A stretch of 64,000 nt of DNA from Bryobacter sp964387685 (GTDB lineage Bacteria > Acidobacteriota > Terriglobia > Bryobacterales > Bryobacteraceae), in the NCBI GenBank assembly GCA_964387685.1, contig CAYLXK010000020.1, positions 1 to 64,000 on the forward strand, in the 5' to 3' direction. Of this stretch, positions 34,735-43,515 are shown one piece after another; positions within the stretch are counted from its first letter, which is position 1; every line of letters begins with the position of its first letter. The notes under the pieces are model-generated. The model worked only from the letters and a program-made list of their open reading frames with translations. It was not told the origin of the DNA and did not search any database. A program made the translations under genes and the position numbers.

Positions 34735-35063
34735 GGACTGTTTTCATCTTCGAGCGCATAAAAGATGGCAAATCCGTCCACTTGCGGACGAGCGCAAGCG
34801 GAGCTAGTTGAAACTCCAACAACTTTCTCCAAACAGCTTCGCCCAGGTCTTCGTCCGGGCAACCGGGCGGTAACTCGACGTGGGAATCTGCCGCTTCCTG
34901 AAAGATTCCCCCGCCGGGAGGAGGCGTGGCGGTTGCAAAGGCCAAAGCGCTTCGTTTCGGATGGAGGTAAAGAAGTGCGAACGGGCGAACGCCAAGCTTT
35001 TCCGCCAAGCGCGTTAGTTCGGTGAAGGAAAGCGTTCGGTGCGGAAAGGCATAGACTGCCGAG
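34735..35063 (-). other. 330-nt stretch without a confirmed gene; possible gene remnant
   Basis: Between the VapB-like gene and the end of lysA no complete gene is supported. The minus strand is open and reads as plausible protein (TELTRLAEKLGVRPFALLYL; GEAVWRKLLEFQLAPLALV). The first part faintly resembles the helix-turn-helix lead-in of ImmA/IrrE-type proteins. The frame has no clear start of its own and runs on antisense into the neighbouring genes, so it is best treated as a remnant. Confidence 0.3.
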
Positions 35064-36302
35064 TCACTCCCCGCGAATGAGGTCGTCGAGGGATTCGCGT
35101 TGGCGGACGGTGCGAAATGCAGAGCCTTCGACGAGGACTTCGGCGGCGCGGGGGCGGGAATTGTAGTTCGAGGCCATACCAAAGCCATAGGCGCCGGCGG
35201 TGAGCACGGCCAGCAGATCTCCGGGCTGGACGGCAGGCAGCGGGCGCGCTTTGGCGAGAAAATCGCCGCTCTCGCAGACCGGCCCGACAAGATCGGCGGT
35301 GATGGCGGGCTCGGCTTCCTTTATGGCTACGACTTGATGGTAGGCCTTATAGAGCGAGGGACGGATGAGGTCGTTCATGGCCGCGTCGGCAACGACGAAG
35401 TCCCGCGCGCCGTTGCGCTTGGTGAAGAGGACTTGCGTCAGGAGGAGTCCGGCTTCGCCCACAATGCTCCGGCCAGGTTCGACAAAGATCGTCATACCCG
35501 AGTCCGCGACGATGCCGCGCAAGGCGGCCATCGACTCTGCAATCGACGGGGTGACCTCGGATTCCTGATAGGCGACGCCCAGCCCTCCGCCGAGGTCGAG
35601 GTGGTCAATGGGGAGGCCGCGATCTTTCAGGCGCAGAGCGAGCGACTGCAAACGTTCAACGGCCTCGACCATAGGCGCGGGGTCCATCATGAGAGAACCG
35701 ATGTGGCAACTGACGCCAGTTACGCGCAAGTTGGGGCGGGAAGCGGCATAGGCGTAGGCGGGCTCGATGAGGCTCGAGTCGATGCCGAATTTGTTTTCTT
35801 TGAGGCCGGTGGAGATGTATTCGTGGGTGGCGGGGTTGACGTCGGGATTGACGCGCAGAGAGACCTGCGCGCGCAGGCCGAGCTCGCCCGCGACGCGATT
35901 GAGGACGTCGATCTCGGGTTCGCTTTCGCAATTGAAGCTATGGATACCAGCGGTGAGGGCGTAGCGGATTTCGGGCTCCGTTTTGCCGACACCGCTGAAG
36001 ACCACTTTGGAGGGATCGCCGCCGGCCTTGAGGACGCGGAAAAGCTCGCCTCCACTCACGATGTCGAAGCCGGCGCCTTCCTGGGCCAAAAGCGCGAGGA
36101 TGGCGAGATTGGAGTTGGCTTTGACGGCGTAGCAGACCTGGTGAGAAAGCCCCTCGAACGCCCGATCGTAGGCTCTATAGCGCTCTCGAATCATGGTGGC
36201 GGAGTAGACATAGGCGGGGGTGCCGCAGGCGGCGGCGAGGTCGTGAAGATTGACCGCTTCGGCATGGAGGATGCCGTCGCGGTAGGCGAAGAGATTGTTC
36301 AT
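35064..36302 (-). CDS. lysA: Diaminopimelate decarboxylase
   Basis: 412 aa. PLP lysine in CYAVKANSN, HIGSLMMDPAPM, LDLGGGLGVAY, FVEPGRSIVG, VGPVCESGDFLA and the final AGAYGFGMASNYNSRPR match LysA. It makes L-lysine from meso-diaminopimelate, the same compound that MurE uses. The ATG overlaps the stop of the upstream phosphatase (ATGA), an unexpected operon partner for a lysine gene. Confidence 0.95.
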   Translation of the reverse strand: MNNLFAYRDGILHAEAVNLHDLAAACGTPAYVYSATMIRERYRAYDRAFEGLSHQVCYAVKANSNLAILALLAQEGAGFDIVSGGELFRVLKAGGDPSKVVFSGVGKTEPEIRYALTAGIHSFNCESEPEIDVLNRVAGELGLRAQVSLRVNPDVNPATHEYISTGLKENKFGIDSSLIEPAYAYAASRPNLRVTGVSCHIGSLMMDPAPMVEAVERLQSLALRLKDRGLPIDHLDLGGGLGVAYQESEVTPSIAESMAALRGIVADSGMTIFVEPGRSIVGEAGLLLTQVLFTKRNGARDFVVADAAMNDLIRPSLYKAYHQVVAIKEAEPAITADLVGPVCESGDFLAKARPLPAVQPGDLLAVLTAGAYGFGMASNYNSRPRAAEVLVEGSAFRTVRQRESLDDLIRGE

Positions 36303-38032
36303 TTGACTTTCAGTACGATGGCGCTTTGATCGTCGTGGATGGGGACGGAGGCGCGGAAGGAATCGAGCTCTCCCATCATTTTCGCAATGAGCCGGACCGG
36401 CGAAAGCCGCTGGTGTTTGCGGAAGAGGCGCACGAGGTCCGATTCGCCGAAGGCGGTACCTTCGAGGTTTTGTTGGTCTTCGAAGCCGTCCGAGAAAAGC
36501 CCGAGCAGATCTCCGGGTTCGAGCGTGGAGACCACCTCGTCATAGTCGCGGCCCTCAAGCAGGCCCAAGGGTACGCCTTCGAGATGGATGCGCTCGACAT
36601 GGCCTTGGCGCAGGAGAAGGGGGAGACCACCGCCCGCGCTGGTAAGAGTTAAGCGGCGCGTGGCGGGCTCCCAGCGGGCGAGCACGAGCGTGACGTATTG
36701 GCCGTCCACGCGGCGCTCGCACAGACGGTCATTCAACGAACGCATCATGCTAGCGGGATTCATGCGGCGGTAGCCGGTGCTGCGCAGGAGGCCGGAGACC
36801 ATCGCGCCGTACAGAGCCGCGGCGGCGCCTTTGCCGCTGGAATCGCCGAAGGCCAGCAGCGCGTTGCCGTCCTCGAGTTCAAAGACGTCGTAGATATCGC
36901 CGGAGACTTCGCGCGCGGGCCGCAAGCCCATGCCGATCTCGAGACCTCGTAGCTCGACCGTGTCGCTAGGCAAGAGGAGACTCTGGACGCGGCGCGCGGC
37001 AATGAGATCCTGCTCCATGCGCAGGGTACGGGAGGCGACCTCCTGATAGAGGCGCGCGTTTTCAATGCTGGCAGCGATCTGCGGGGCAAGCAGGCCGAGG
37101 GTGCGCGTGTGGTCTTCAGTAAAAAAATTGACGCGTTCGCTTTCGAGATCCATCACGCCAATGACGCGGTCGTTCACGATTAAGGGCACGGCCACTTCGC
37201 TGCGGATGCCGTCTGTGGTGGCAATGTAGCGCTCGTCGCTGCCCGTGTCGGCGACGCGAATGGAATGCCGGGCACGGACGGCGGCGCCCGTAACGCCTTT
37301 CGACAGCGGGATATCGACGCTGTGGCGTTGGTCGAAACGGAGGCTGAAGCGACTCTTGAGGACCTGTTCCTTCTCGTCCACCAGCAGAACGCCAAAGCCG
37401 TCATAGTGAATTACCTGACGGACGCTGGAGGCAATCTTTTCCAGCAGCGTGTCCAGGTCCAGAATGGTCGTGAACTCCTTGGTGAGTTCGCTTAAGACCT
37501 TCAAAGTGCGGTGATTTTTCTCAACTCGCTTATAGAGTTGCGCGTTATCCACCGAAGAGGCAACGCGTCCGGCAATTAGATGCAGCAGCGCCTCCTCGCG
37601 TTTGCCGTACGCGTTGGCGCGCGTGGATTCCAAATCGATCACGCCAATCAAACGGTCACGGAAAACCATAGGGATCGCGATCTCGCTGCGCACGGCGTCA
37701 TTGGCCGTGAGGTAGCGAGAGTCGGCGCGGACGTCGTCGACGTTGACGATCTGGCGAGACTCCGCGGCGGCGCCCACCAGCCCCTCGCCCAGATTGATTT
37801 CTAGATTGCGCACCAGTTCTTCGCGGTGGCCGATGGAGTAGCGGACCTTCAAGCGCTTGCGGCGGTCGGCATAGAGGAAGACGGCGAAAAGATCGTAGCC
37901 GACGACGGAATGGAGGATGTCGGCCAGCCGATCGAGAATGTGGTCGAGGTCGAGCGTCGATGAGGTCATGTCGGCGACCTCCAGGAGGAAATCGAGAAGG
38001 TCGGCGCGCTCCTCGAAGCGGGGCTTGGACAC
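36299..38032 (-). CDS. GAF-GAF-PP2C (SpoIIE/RsbU-type) serine phosphatase
   Basis: 577 aa, no membrane helix. Two tandem GAF domains (about residues 10-160 and 185-330, each with an SEIAIPMVF- or SEVAVPLIV-type strand and a GVIDLES/GVMDLES motif), a short helix, then a PP2C/SpoIIE phosphatase with metal Asp in GDIYDVFEL, AFGDSSGKGAAAALY and LGLFSDGFED. Such enzymes sense small molecules and dephosphorylate an anti-sigma antagonist. No anti-sigma gene is near. The GTG start abuts the deoC stop with no gap. Confidence 0.9.
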   Translation of the reverse strand: MSKPRFEERADLLDFLLEVADMTSSTLDLDHILDRLADILHSVVGYDLFAVFLYADRRKRLKVRYSIGHREELVRNLEINLGEGLVGAAAESRQIVNVDDVRADSRYLTANDAVRSEIAIPMVFRDRLIGVIDLESTRANAYGKREEALLHLIAGRVASSVDNAQLYKRVEKNHRTLKVLSELTKEFTTILDLDTLLEKIASSVRQVIHYDGFGVLLVDEKEQVLKSRFSLRFDQRHSVDIPLSKGVTGAAVRARHSIRVADTGSDERYIATTDGIRSEVAVPLIVNDRVIGVMDLESERVNFFTEDHTRTLGLLAPQIAASIENARLYQEVASRTLRMEQDLIAARRVQSLLLPSDTVELRGLEIGMGLRPAREVSGDIYDVFELEDGNALLAFGDSSGKGAAAALYGAMVSGLLRSTGYRRMNPASMMRSLNDRLCERRVDGQYVTLVLARWEPATRRLTLTSAGGGLPLLLRQGHVERIHLEGVPLGLLEGRDYDEVVSTLEPGDLLGLFSDGFEDQQNLEGTAFGESDLVRLFRKHQRLSPVRLIAKMMGELDSFRASVPIHDDQSAIVLKVK

Positions 38033-38713
38033 TTAGTAGGCCCCGGAGGGATCGCCGCCAGCGCTAACGAGGGCGACGCTGGAACTGGCCCCGAGACGGC
38101 TGGCCCCGGAGGCGATCATGCGGAAAGCGTCCTCGAGGGTGCGAATGCCGCCGGAGGCCTTTACTCCCAGAGCGGGACCGACGCTGCGGCGCAGGAGGGC
38201 GACGTCCTCGGGCGTAGCGCCGCCCTTGGCAAAGCCGGTGGACGTCTTTACAAAATCGGCGCCGGCGGCCACGGCAATGCGGCAGGCCAGTTCTTTTTCA
38301 GGATCGGTAAGCAATGCGGTTTCGAGAATCACTTTGAGGATAGCGCCGCCATGATGGGCGGCGGCGGCCACCGCGCGGATATCGGATTCCACCACCTGTT
38401 CGACGCCGCTCTTCAGCGCACCGATGTTCATCACCATGTCGATCTCCTGGGCGCCCTCGGCGAGAGCGAGGCGAGTCTCGTCGGTCTTGGTTGCCGTCAG
38501 GTTGGCGCCAAGAGGGAAGCCGACAACGGTACAGACTTTAACCGGAGTTCCGGCCAAGGCCGCGTGGGCGGCGGCCACCCAAAAAGGATTGACACAAACG
38601 CTGGCGAACAAATGGGTCTTCGCCTCCTCGCAGAGCCGGACAATCTCGGCGTATTTGGCGTCCGGGCGCAGAAGCGTATGATCGATGAGTCGCGCAACTT
38701 CCGAAGGGAGCAT
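38033..38713 (-). CDS. deoC: Deoxyribose-phosphate aldolase
   Basis: 226 aa. The Schiff-base lysine lies in DFVKTSTGFAKGGAT; LIDHTLLRPDA, VVGFPLGAN and VKASGGIRT complete the DeoC barrel. It splits 2-deoxyribose-5-phosphate into acetaldehyde and glyceraldehyde-3-phosphate. Its position after a sugar ABC transporter suggests uptake and breakdown of deoxyribose or a nucleoside. Start and stop abut both neighbours. Confidence 0.94.
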   Translation of the reverse strand: MLPSEVARLIDHTLLRPDAKYAEIVRLCEEAKTHLFASVCVNPFWVAAAHAALAGTPVKVCTVVGFPLGANLTATKTDETRLALAEGAQEIDMVMNIGALKSGVEQVVESDIRAVAAAAHHGGAILKVILETALLTDPEKELACRIAVAAGADFVKTSTGFAKGGATPEDVALLRRSVGPALGVKASGGIRTLEDAFRMIASGASRLGASSSVALVSAGGDPSGAY

Positions 38714-39631
38714 CTAGACGGCCTTTCGCTTGCGGAGCTCGTCGGCACTGACGGCCAGGATGATGATGACGCCAATGATGACTTGCTGCCAGAACGGGGA
38801 AATCCCTAAGAGGTCGCTGCCATTGGCAAGCAGTCCCATGATGAACGCGCCGATCAAGGTGCCCAGGACACTCCCTTCCCCACCCCGTAAACTGCCGCCG
38901 CCAATGACGACCGCAGCGATGGCCTGCAGTTCGTAGCCTTGTCCCGCGGTGGGCTGGCCGGTCGACAGGCGGGAGGCTTCTATCATGCCTGCTAGGCCCG
39001 TAAGCGCGCCGCAGATGGCGTAAACGGCCGTCGTGTGAAAAGCGACGGGAATGCCCGCATAGTAGGCCGCCTCTGGATTGGAGCCGATGGCGAAGCTATA
39101 GCGGCCAAGCTTGGTGTGCTCCAGAAGAAAGTGGACGCCGAGCGCACAGGCCAGCAAAATGTAAAGGACAAAGGGCACGCCCACTAGATTGCCCTCGCCC
39201 AGGAAAGCGAAGCCGGGTGGTATCTCGTGGATGGGTAGGCCGTTAGAGATCACCAGCGTCAGGCCACGAATAATGCCTAAGGTGCCTAGCGTCACGATGA
39301 AAGAACTGATGCGCAGCCGGGTAGTTAGGAAACCATTGGCGAAACCGCAGACGGCCCCGGCCAGGATCCCTACCAGTACTCCCATTGGGATCGCGTAGCC
39401 TTTGGCCATGGCCATCGTCCCCAGGAAGCCTCCCATCGCAAGAATGGCCCCCACGCTGAGGTCGATCCCACCCGTGATGATGACCATCGTCATGCCCAGG
39501 GCCATGATATTGATGACCGCCGTCTGGCGGGCCACCGACGAAAGATTGGTGGGCGTGAAAAAATTTGGGACGGTACACAAAAGCAAGAACAGGATCGCCA
39601 GAGTGGCGAAGGGCAGCAGCCGCTGGATCAT
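38714..39631 (-). CDS. rbsC: Ribose-type sugar ABC transporter permease
   Basis: 305 aa, eight to ten membrane helices. The conserved GGIDLSVGAILAMGGFLG and YAICGALTGLAGMIEASRL segments, and the QGYELQAIAAVVIGG block, identify the RbsC/BPD-transp-2 family. It pairs with the upstream ATPase (ATGA overlap). No substrate-binding protein is encoded beside it. The gene symbol reflects the family; ribose itself is not proven. Confidence 0.88.
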   Translation of the reverse strand: MIQRLLPFATLAILFLLLCTVPNFFTPTNLSSVARQTAVINIMALGMTMVIITGGIDLSVGAILAMGGFLGTMAMAKGYAIPMGVLVGILAGAVCGFANGFLTTRLRISSFIVTLGTLGIIRGLTLVISNGLPIHEIPPGFAFLGEGNLVGVPFVLYILLACALGVHFLLEHTKLGRYSFAIGSNPEAAYYAGIPVAFHTTAVYAICGALTGLAGMIEASRLSTGQPTAGQGYELQAIAAVVIGGGSLRGGEGSVLGTLIGAFIMGLLANGSDLLGISPFWQQVIIGVIIILAVSADELRKRKAV

Positions 39632-41121
39632 TGCGGGATTTCTTCCTTTTCAAAGGCGGCCAGCGACATGATGGCCTCCTGCGTGGTTCGGCCAGGCAAT
39701 TCGCCGGAAAGGCGGCCCTTGCGCATTACAAGGATGCGGTCGGCGAGTTGCAACAGTTCGGGCAGCTCGCTGGAGACCATAAGGATGGCGGCGCCTTGGC
39801 GAGCCAGAGAGTCCATCACTTCGAATACTTCCGCTTTGGCCCCCACGTCGATACCCCGCGTCGGCTCGTCGAAGAGAAAGACCTTCGCGCCGCGTGCCAC
39901 CCACTTCGCGATCACGATCTTCTGCTGGTTGCCGCCGCTCAAGCGGACGCTGCGCTGAGAGGGGCCATCGGCTTTAATGTGAAGGCGCTCGATGTAGCGC
40001 TTTTCCGTGGCTGCCAGAGCCTTCGCGTCTAACCAGCCATAGGAGGAATGCGCGCCGAGGCTGGAAAGGGTGAGATTCCAGCCGACGGGCAGTTGCGTGG
40101 CGAGGCCTGTCTTTTGGCGGTCTTCCGGAATCAAGGCGATGCCCGCGCCGACCGCGTCTTGCGGACTACGAAGGCGTAAGGGCCGGCCCGCGACGGAGAT
40201 CGCTCCGGCATCCAGAGCGTCGATTCCAAAGAGAGCGCGGCAAAGTTCCGTGCGGCCCGCGCCCATCAAGCCGGCGAGACCGACGATTTCGCCCGCGCGG
40301 ATTTTGAATGAGATGTCGTGGAGCACCTGGTCACGCGACAGGTTCTTGACCTCGAGCAACGTCTCACCCGCCGGAAGCGGTTGGCGGGAATAGAGCTCAC
40401 CCAGATCCCGGCCGACCATGTGCTGGATCAACTGCGCACGGCTGAGCTCGCAAAGCGCGCAGGTATGCACGGTGGCGCCGTCCCGCAGGATGGTGACGCG
40501 GTCACCCACAGTGCGCAGTTCGTCCAGGCGGTGCGTAATGTAAATGACACCCGCGCCCTTTTCTTTCAGGCGCGCCACGATGGAGAAGACCTGTTTCGTT
40601 TCGCTTTCGCTCAGGCTGGAGGTGGGCTCGTCGAAAATCAAAAGACTGCTGCCATGGGCGATGGCCCGGCAAATCTCCACCAACTGCCGCCCCGCCGGGC
40701 TTAGCTTTCCTACACGCCACTCGGCTTGTAACGGAAAGCCGTGTTCGGAGATCAAGCGAGTGGCCCGTTCCATCATTCGTTTGCGCTGAACGAAACCGAA
40801 AGGGCCTTGCTCTTCCCGCCCCAAGAAAATGTTTTCGCCCACGCTCAAATGCGGAGCCAGCAGGCTTTCCTGATGCACCATGGCAATGCCCGCCGCCGCC
40901 GCTTGTTTCGGATTTTCAAAACGCAGGGGCCGGCCGCGAAAAAGCATATCCCCGCTGTCGTGGCCTTGCATGCCGGCTACGATTTTCATCAGCGTGCTCT
41001 TCCCCGCCCCGTTTTCCCCCATCAACAGGTGCACTTCCCCGTCGGCGACCGCCAGGTTTCCGTCCCGCAACGCAGTCACGCCCCCGAAGCGCTTCTGCAC
41101 CGATTTCATTTCCAGCAGCAT
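39628..41121 (-). CDS. rbsA: Sugar ABC transporter ATPase, tandem domains (RbsA-type)
   Basis: 497 aa, the RbsA/MglA length. Domain 1 has Walker A GENGAGKSTLMK, LSPAGRQLVEICRA and Walker B LIFDEPTSSL; domain 2 has the degenerate GLMGAGRTELCR, RLSGGNQQKIVIAKW and VFLFDEPTRGIDVG. It powers carbohydrate import with the permease. ATG 41121 (MLLEMKSV) is chosen; the longer frame is antisense to the SRPBCC gene. It is first in the five-gene operon. Confidence 0.9.
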   Translation of the reverse strand: MLLEMKSVQKRFGGVTALRDGNLAVADGEVHLLMGENGAGKSTLMKIVAGMQGHDSGDMLFRGRPLRFENPKQAAAAGIAMVHQESLLAPHLSVGENIFLGREEQGPFGFVQRKRMMERATRLISEHGFPLQAEWRVGKLSPAGRQLVEICRAIAHGSSLLIFDEPTSSLSESETKQVFSIVARLKEKGAGVIYITHRLDELRTVGDRVTILRDGATVHTCALCELSRAQLIQHMVGRDLGELYSRQPLPAGETLLEVKNLSRDQVLHDISFKIRAGEIVGLAGLMGAGRTELCRALFGIDALDAGAISVAGRPLRLRSPQDAVGAGIALIPEDRQKTGLATQLPVGWNLTLSSLGAHSSYGWLDAKALAATEKRYIERLHIKADGPSQRSVRLSGGNQQKIVIAKWVARGAKVFLFDEPTRGIDVGAKAEVFEVMDSLARQGAAILMVSSELPELLQLADRILVMRKGRLSGELPGRTTQEAIMSLAAFEKEEIPQ

Positions 41122-41163
41122 CCCGAAATTACTCAGTCTATCCGATACCCTGGCCTTAAACCC

Positions 41164-41619
41164 GTGCTTAGCTTCCTTGCCCGTACCCAAATCCAAGCTT
41201 CCATCGAAAAAGTTTTCGCCTTTCACGAGCGGCCCGACGCCTTCGAACTACTGGCGCCCCCCGGTGCGGGCATTGAAATTCTCCGCCGCGAGGGCGGCCT
41301 CCAGGTGGGCGCTGAAACCCTCATCCGCCTACCTCTAATACCGTGGGCCGGGCGATGGAAAATCGAATGGCTGGCGCGTCATACCGTCTATCTGCCGCCT
41401 CATTTGTTTGTGGACGAGCAGATCCGGGGGCCCTTCGCGTATTGGCGGCACGAACACCGCTTCGAGGCCCGAGGAGACGCGACGTTGCTCGAAGATAGAA
41501 TCCACTTTTGCCTGAAAGGCGGGCCTATTTTGGATTTTTTCGGCGGCCCCATAGCAAAAATTCAACTCCGCCGGATGTTCCAATTCCGGCATATGATGAC
41601 GAAGAAGTACTGCGAGTAA
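41164..41619 (+). CDS. SRPBCC-superfamily ligand-binding protein
   Basis: 151 aa. ARTQIQASIEKVFAFHERPDAFELL, then a beta-rich middle (GAETLIRLPLIPWAGRWKIEW; RGPFAYWRHEHRFE) and GPILDFFGGPIAKIQLRRMFQFR are typical of the CoxG/START-like SRPBCC proteins. These bind hydrophobic ligands in a helix-grip cavity; the ligand is unknown. GTG 41164 is taken as start since it sits just before the first strand; the longer upstream frame is antisense to the ABC ATPase. Confidence 0.75.
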   Translation: MLSFLARTQIQASIEKVFAFHERPDAFELLAPPGAGIEILRREGGLQVGAETLIRLPLIPWAGRWKIEWLARHTVYLPPHLFVDEQIRGPFAYWRHEHRFEARGDATLLEDRIHFCLKGGPILDFFGGPIAKIQLRRMFQFRHMMTKKYCE

Positions 41620-41631
41620 GTTACTTGATCC

Positions 41632-42114
41632 ATGCGTCTTGCCATCCGTACCGCCGGCCAAATTCGCCGCTCCCTCTTCACCGAGGGGTGGCACGGGCCC
41701 GCTATCTTCGAAGTGTTGCGGGATGTGGATGCGGAACGGGCCTCGACCGTTACGCCTGTCGCTAAACATAGCATCTGGGCCCTGGTTCGTCACATGCGGG
41801 TATGGCAGGAGGTGGCGCTCGAAGCGCTTTCGGGCAAACCCTTTCCTCATCAGGACATCTCGGACCGCATTGGCTGGGAACCGTTTGAAGACGTCTCCGA
41901 ACAGGCATGGCGCCTGGAACTCGCCCGTTTTCGCGAAACGGGCGACAAACTTTCGCAGCGAACGGCGGCGTTGGACGACAAACGATTAGACGACCAGGTG
42001 CCCGGCCGCGCCTACGACTTCGGGCACATGCTGCTGGGCATTGCCAGCCACAATACCTATCATTGCGGGCAGATCGTTTTGCTGCATCGCTATCTCCACA
42101 TACACCTGCACTAG
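41632..42114 (+). CDS. DinB-family protein
   Basis: 160 aa. A four-helix DinB/YfiT fold with metal-ligand histidines in KHSIWALVRHMRVWQE and SHNTYHCGQIVLL. DinB proteins are often metal-dependent thiol transferases or hydrolases; the substrate here is unknown. It follows the SRPBCC gene by 12 nt and is probably co-transcribed. Confidence 0.87.
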   Translation: MRLAIRTAGQIRRSLFTEGWHGPAIFEVLRDVDAERASTVTPVAKHSIWALVRHMRVWQEVALEALSGKPFPHQDISDRIGWEPFEDVSEQAWRLELARFRETGDKLSQRTAALDDKRLDDQVPGRAYDFGHMLLGIASHNTYHCGQIVLLHRYLHIHLH

Positions 42115-42135
42115 GGAGCGGGGGACATTGGCCGC

Positions 42136-43491
42136 CTAGTTCATATCGGGAGCAGGACCGAGACCTTCGGCGAGATTCTCGAACTGAGTGAACTTATGCA
42201 AAAAAGCCAATGGCACTTTCCCAATGGGCCCGTTGCGCTGCTTGCCAATGATGAGCTCCGCCAGGCCCTTTAAATCGTCGCGGTCCGGCTTATAGACCTC
42301 TTCCCGGAACAGAAAACAAACCATGTCGGCGTCCTGTTCAATCGAGCCAGATTCGCGCAGGTCGCTCAATTGCGGGCGATGGTCTCCGGGACGGGTTTCC
42401 GGGGCGCGGCTGAGCTGGCTGAGGGCGATGATAGGAACCTTCAATTCCTTGCTAAGTAGCTTAAGCCCGCGCGATATGGAACTGACCTCCTGCGTCCGGC
42501 TTTCCTGGCTGCCGCGGGATTGCATGAGTTGGAGGTAATCGACGATTACCAGCCCTAGGCCTCGCTCGGCCTGCACGCGGCGCAATTTCGCGTGGATGTC
42601 CATGACGTTCACCCCTGGGGAATCGTCCAAATAAAGCGGCGCGTCCATCAGCATCGAGGCTTTGTTGGCTAGAATCCGGCGCTCGTCCTCATCGAGAAAT
42701 CCCGTGCGAAAGCGATGCTGGTCGACGCGCGCGGCCGCGCACACCATGCGGGTAAGCAAGCTTTCCTTCGACATTTCCAGCGAGAAGACAACGGTAGGCT
42801 TACCGAGATTCGGGCCGCAGACATGGGAAGCAATGTTGAGGGCAAACGCGGTCTTGCCCATCGCGGGGCGGGCGGCGATGATGATCAGTTCGCCTTCGCG
42901 CAGGCCGCCGGTCATCTCGTCGAACTTGTAGAAGCCAGTGGTGACGCCCTGGATGCGCGTGGATGGGTCCAGGAACTGGTCGAGGCCGATTTCGCCGATT
43001 ATCTGGTCCGGCCGCTGCAGCGTATTCTTCGCCCGGGACTCCCCGACGCGCAGGAAACTCTCCTCGGCCTCGCCCAAAATGTGATCGGCTTCCTCTACCC
43101 CCAGGAAGGCTTTGTCCATGACACTCTGCGCCGTGAAGATGATCTTGCGCAGCGTGGCTTTTTCCTTGATGATGCGGACGTAGCCGAACACGTTGACAAT
43201 CTGGGGAATGCCCTCATCCAGGCTCATGAGGTAGCTCAAGCCGCCGACGGATTCCAGTTCCGAGTGGCGCAGGAGTTCGTTGGCCAAGCCCACCCGGTCG
43301 ATCTTGTCGCCGCGGTCATGCAGGGAATTCATCCGCAGGAAGATGCGGCGGTGGGATTCGAGAGAGAAATCTTCTGGGATCAGTTCTCCGGCGACCAACA
43401 GGAAACATTCCGGGTCCAGCAGAATGGCGCCCAGCGTGAGTCGCTCGGCTTCGAGATTGGCGGGGAGCCCCTTTTGAAAGGCAAGGTCCAT
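42136..43491 (-). CDS. dnaB: Replicative DNA helicase DnaB
   Basis: 451 aa. N-terminal helical domain (LPANLEAERLTLGAILLD), then a RecA-type motor with Walker A ARPAMGKT (K213), Walker B LGLVIVDYLQLM, and the sensor region LSQLSRAPETR. It unwinds DNA ahead of the replisome. TATACT (43508-43503, minus strand) ends 11 nt before the ATG and may be its -10. No intein is present, unlike in some relatives. Confidence 0.96.
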   Translation of the reverse strand: MDLAFQKGLPANLEAERLTLGAILLDPECFLLVAGELIPEDFSLESHRRIFLRMNSLHDRGDKIDRVGLANELLRHSELESVGGLSYLMSLDEGIPQIVNVFGYVRIIKEKATLRKIIFTAQSVMDKAFLGVEEADHILGEAEESFLRVGESRAKNTLQRPDQIIGEIGLDQFLDPSTRIQGVTTGFYKFDEMTGGLREGELIIIAARPAMGKTAFALNIASHVCGPNLGKPTVVFSLEMSKESLLTRMVCAAARVDQHRFRTGFLDEDERRILANKASMLMDAPLYLDDSPGVNVMDIHAKLRRVQAERGLGLVIVDYLQLMQSRGSQESRTQEVSSISRGLKLLSKELKVPIIALSQLSRAPETRPGDHRPQLSDLRESGSIEQDADMVCFLFREEVYKPDRDDLKGLAELIIGKQRNGPIGKVPLAFLHKFTQFENLAEGLGPAPDMN

Positions 43492-43515
43492 TACGCCCGA
43501 TGAGTATAGCGACTG

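Noticed and set aside
34247..35290. 347-aa minus-strand gene across lysA end, remnant and VapB-like gene
   Set aside because: Most of it is antisense to or out of frame with known genes and it has no suitable start; only the 34735-35063 part looks protein-like and is listed as a remnant.
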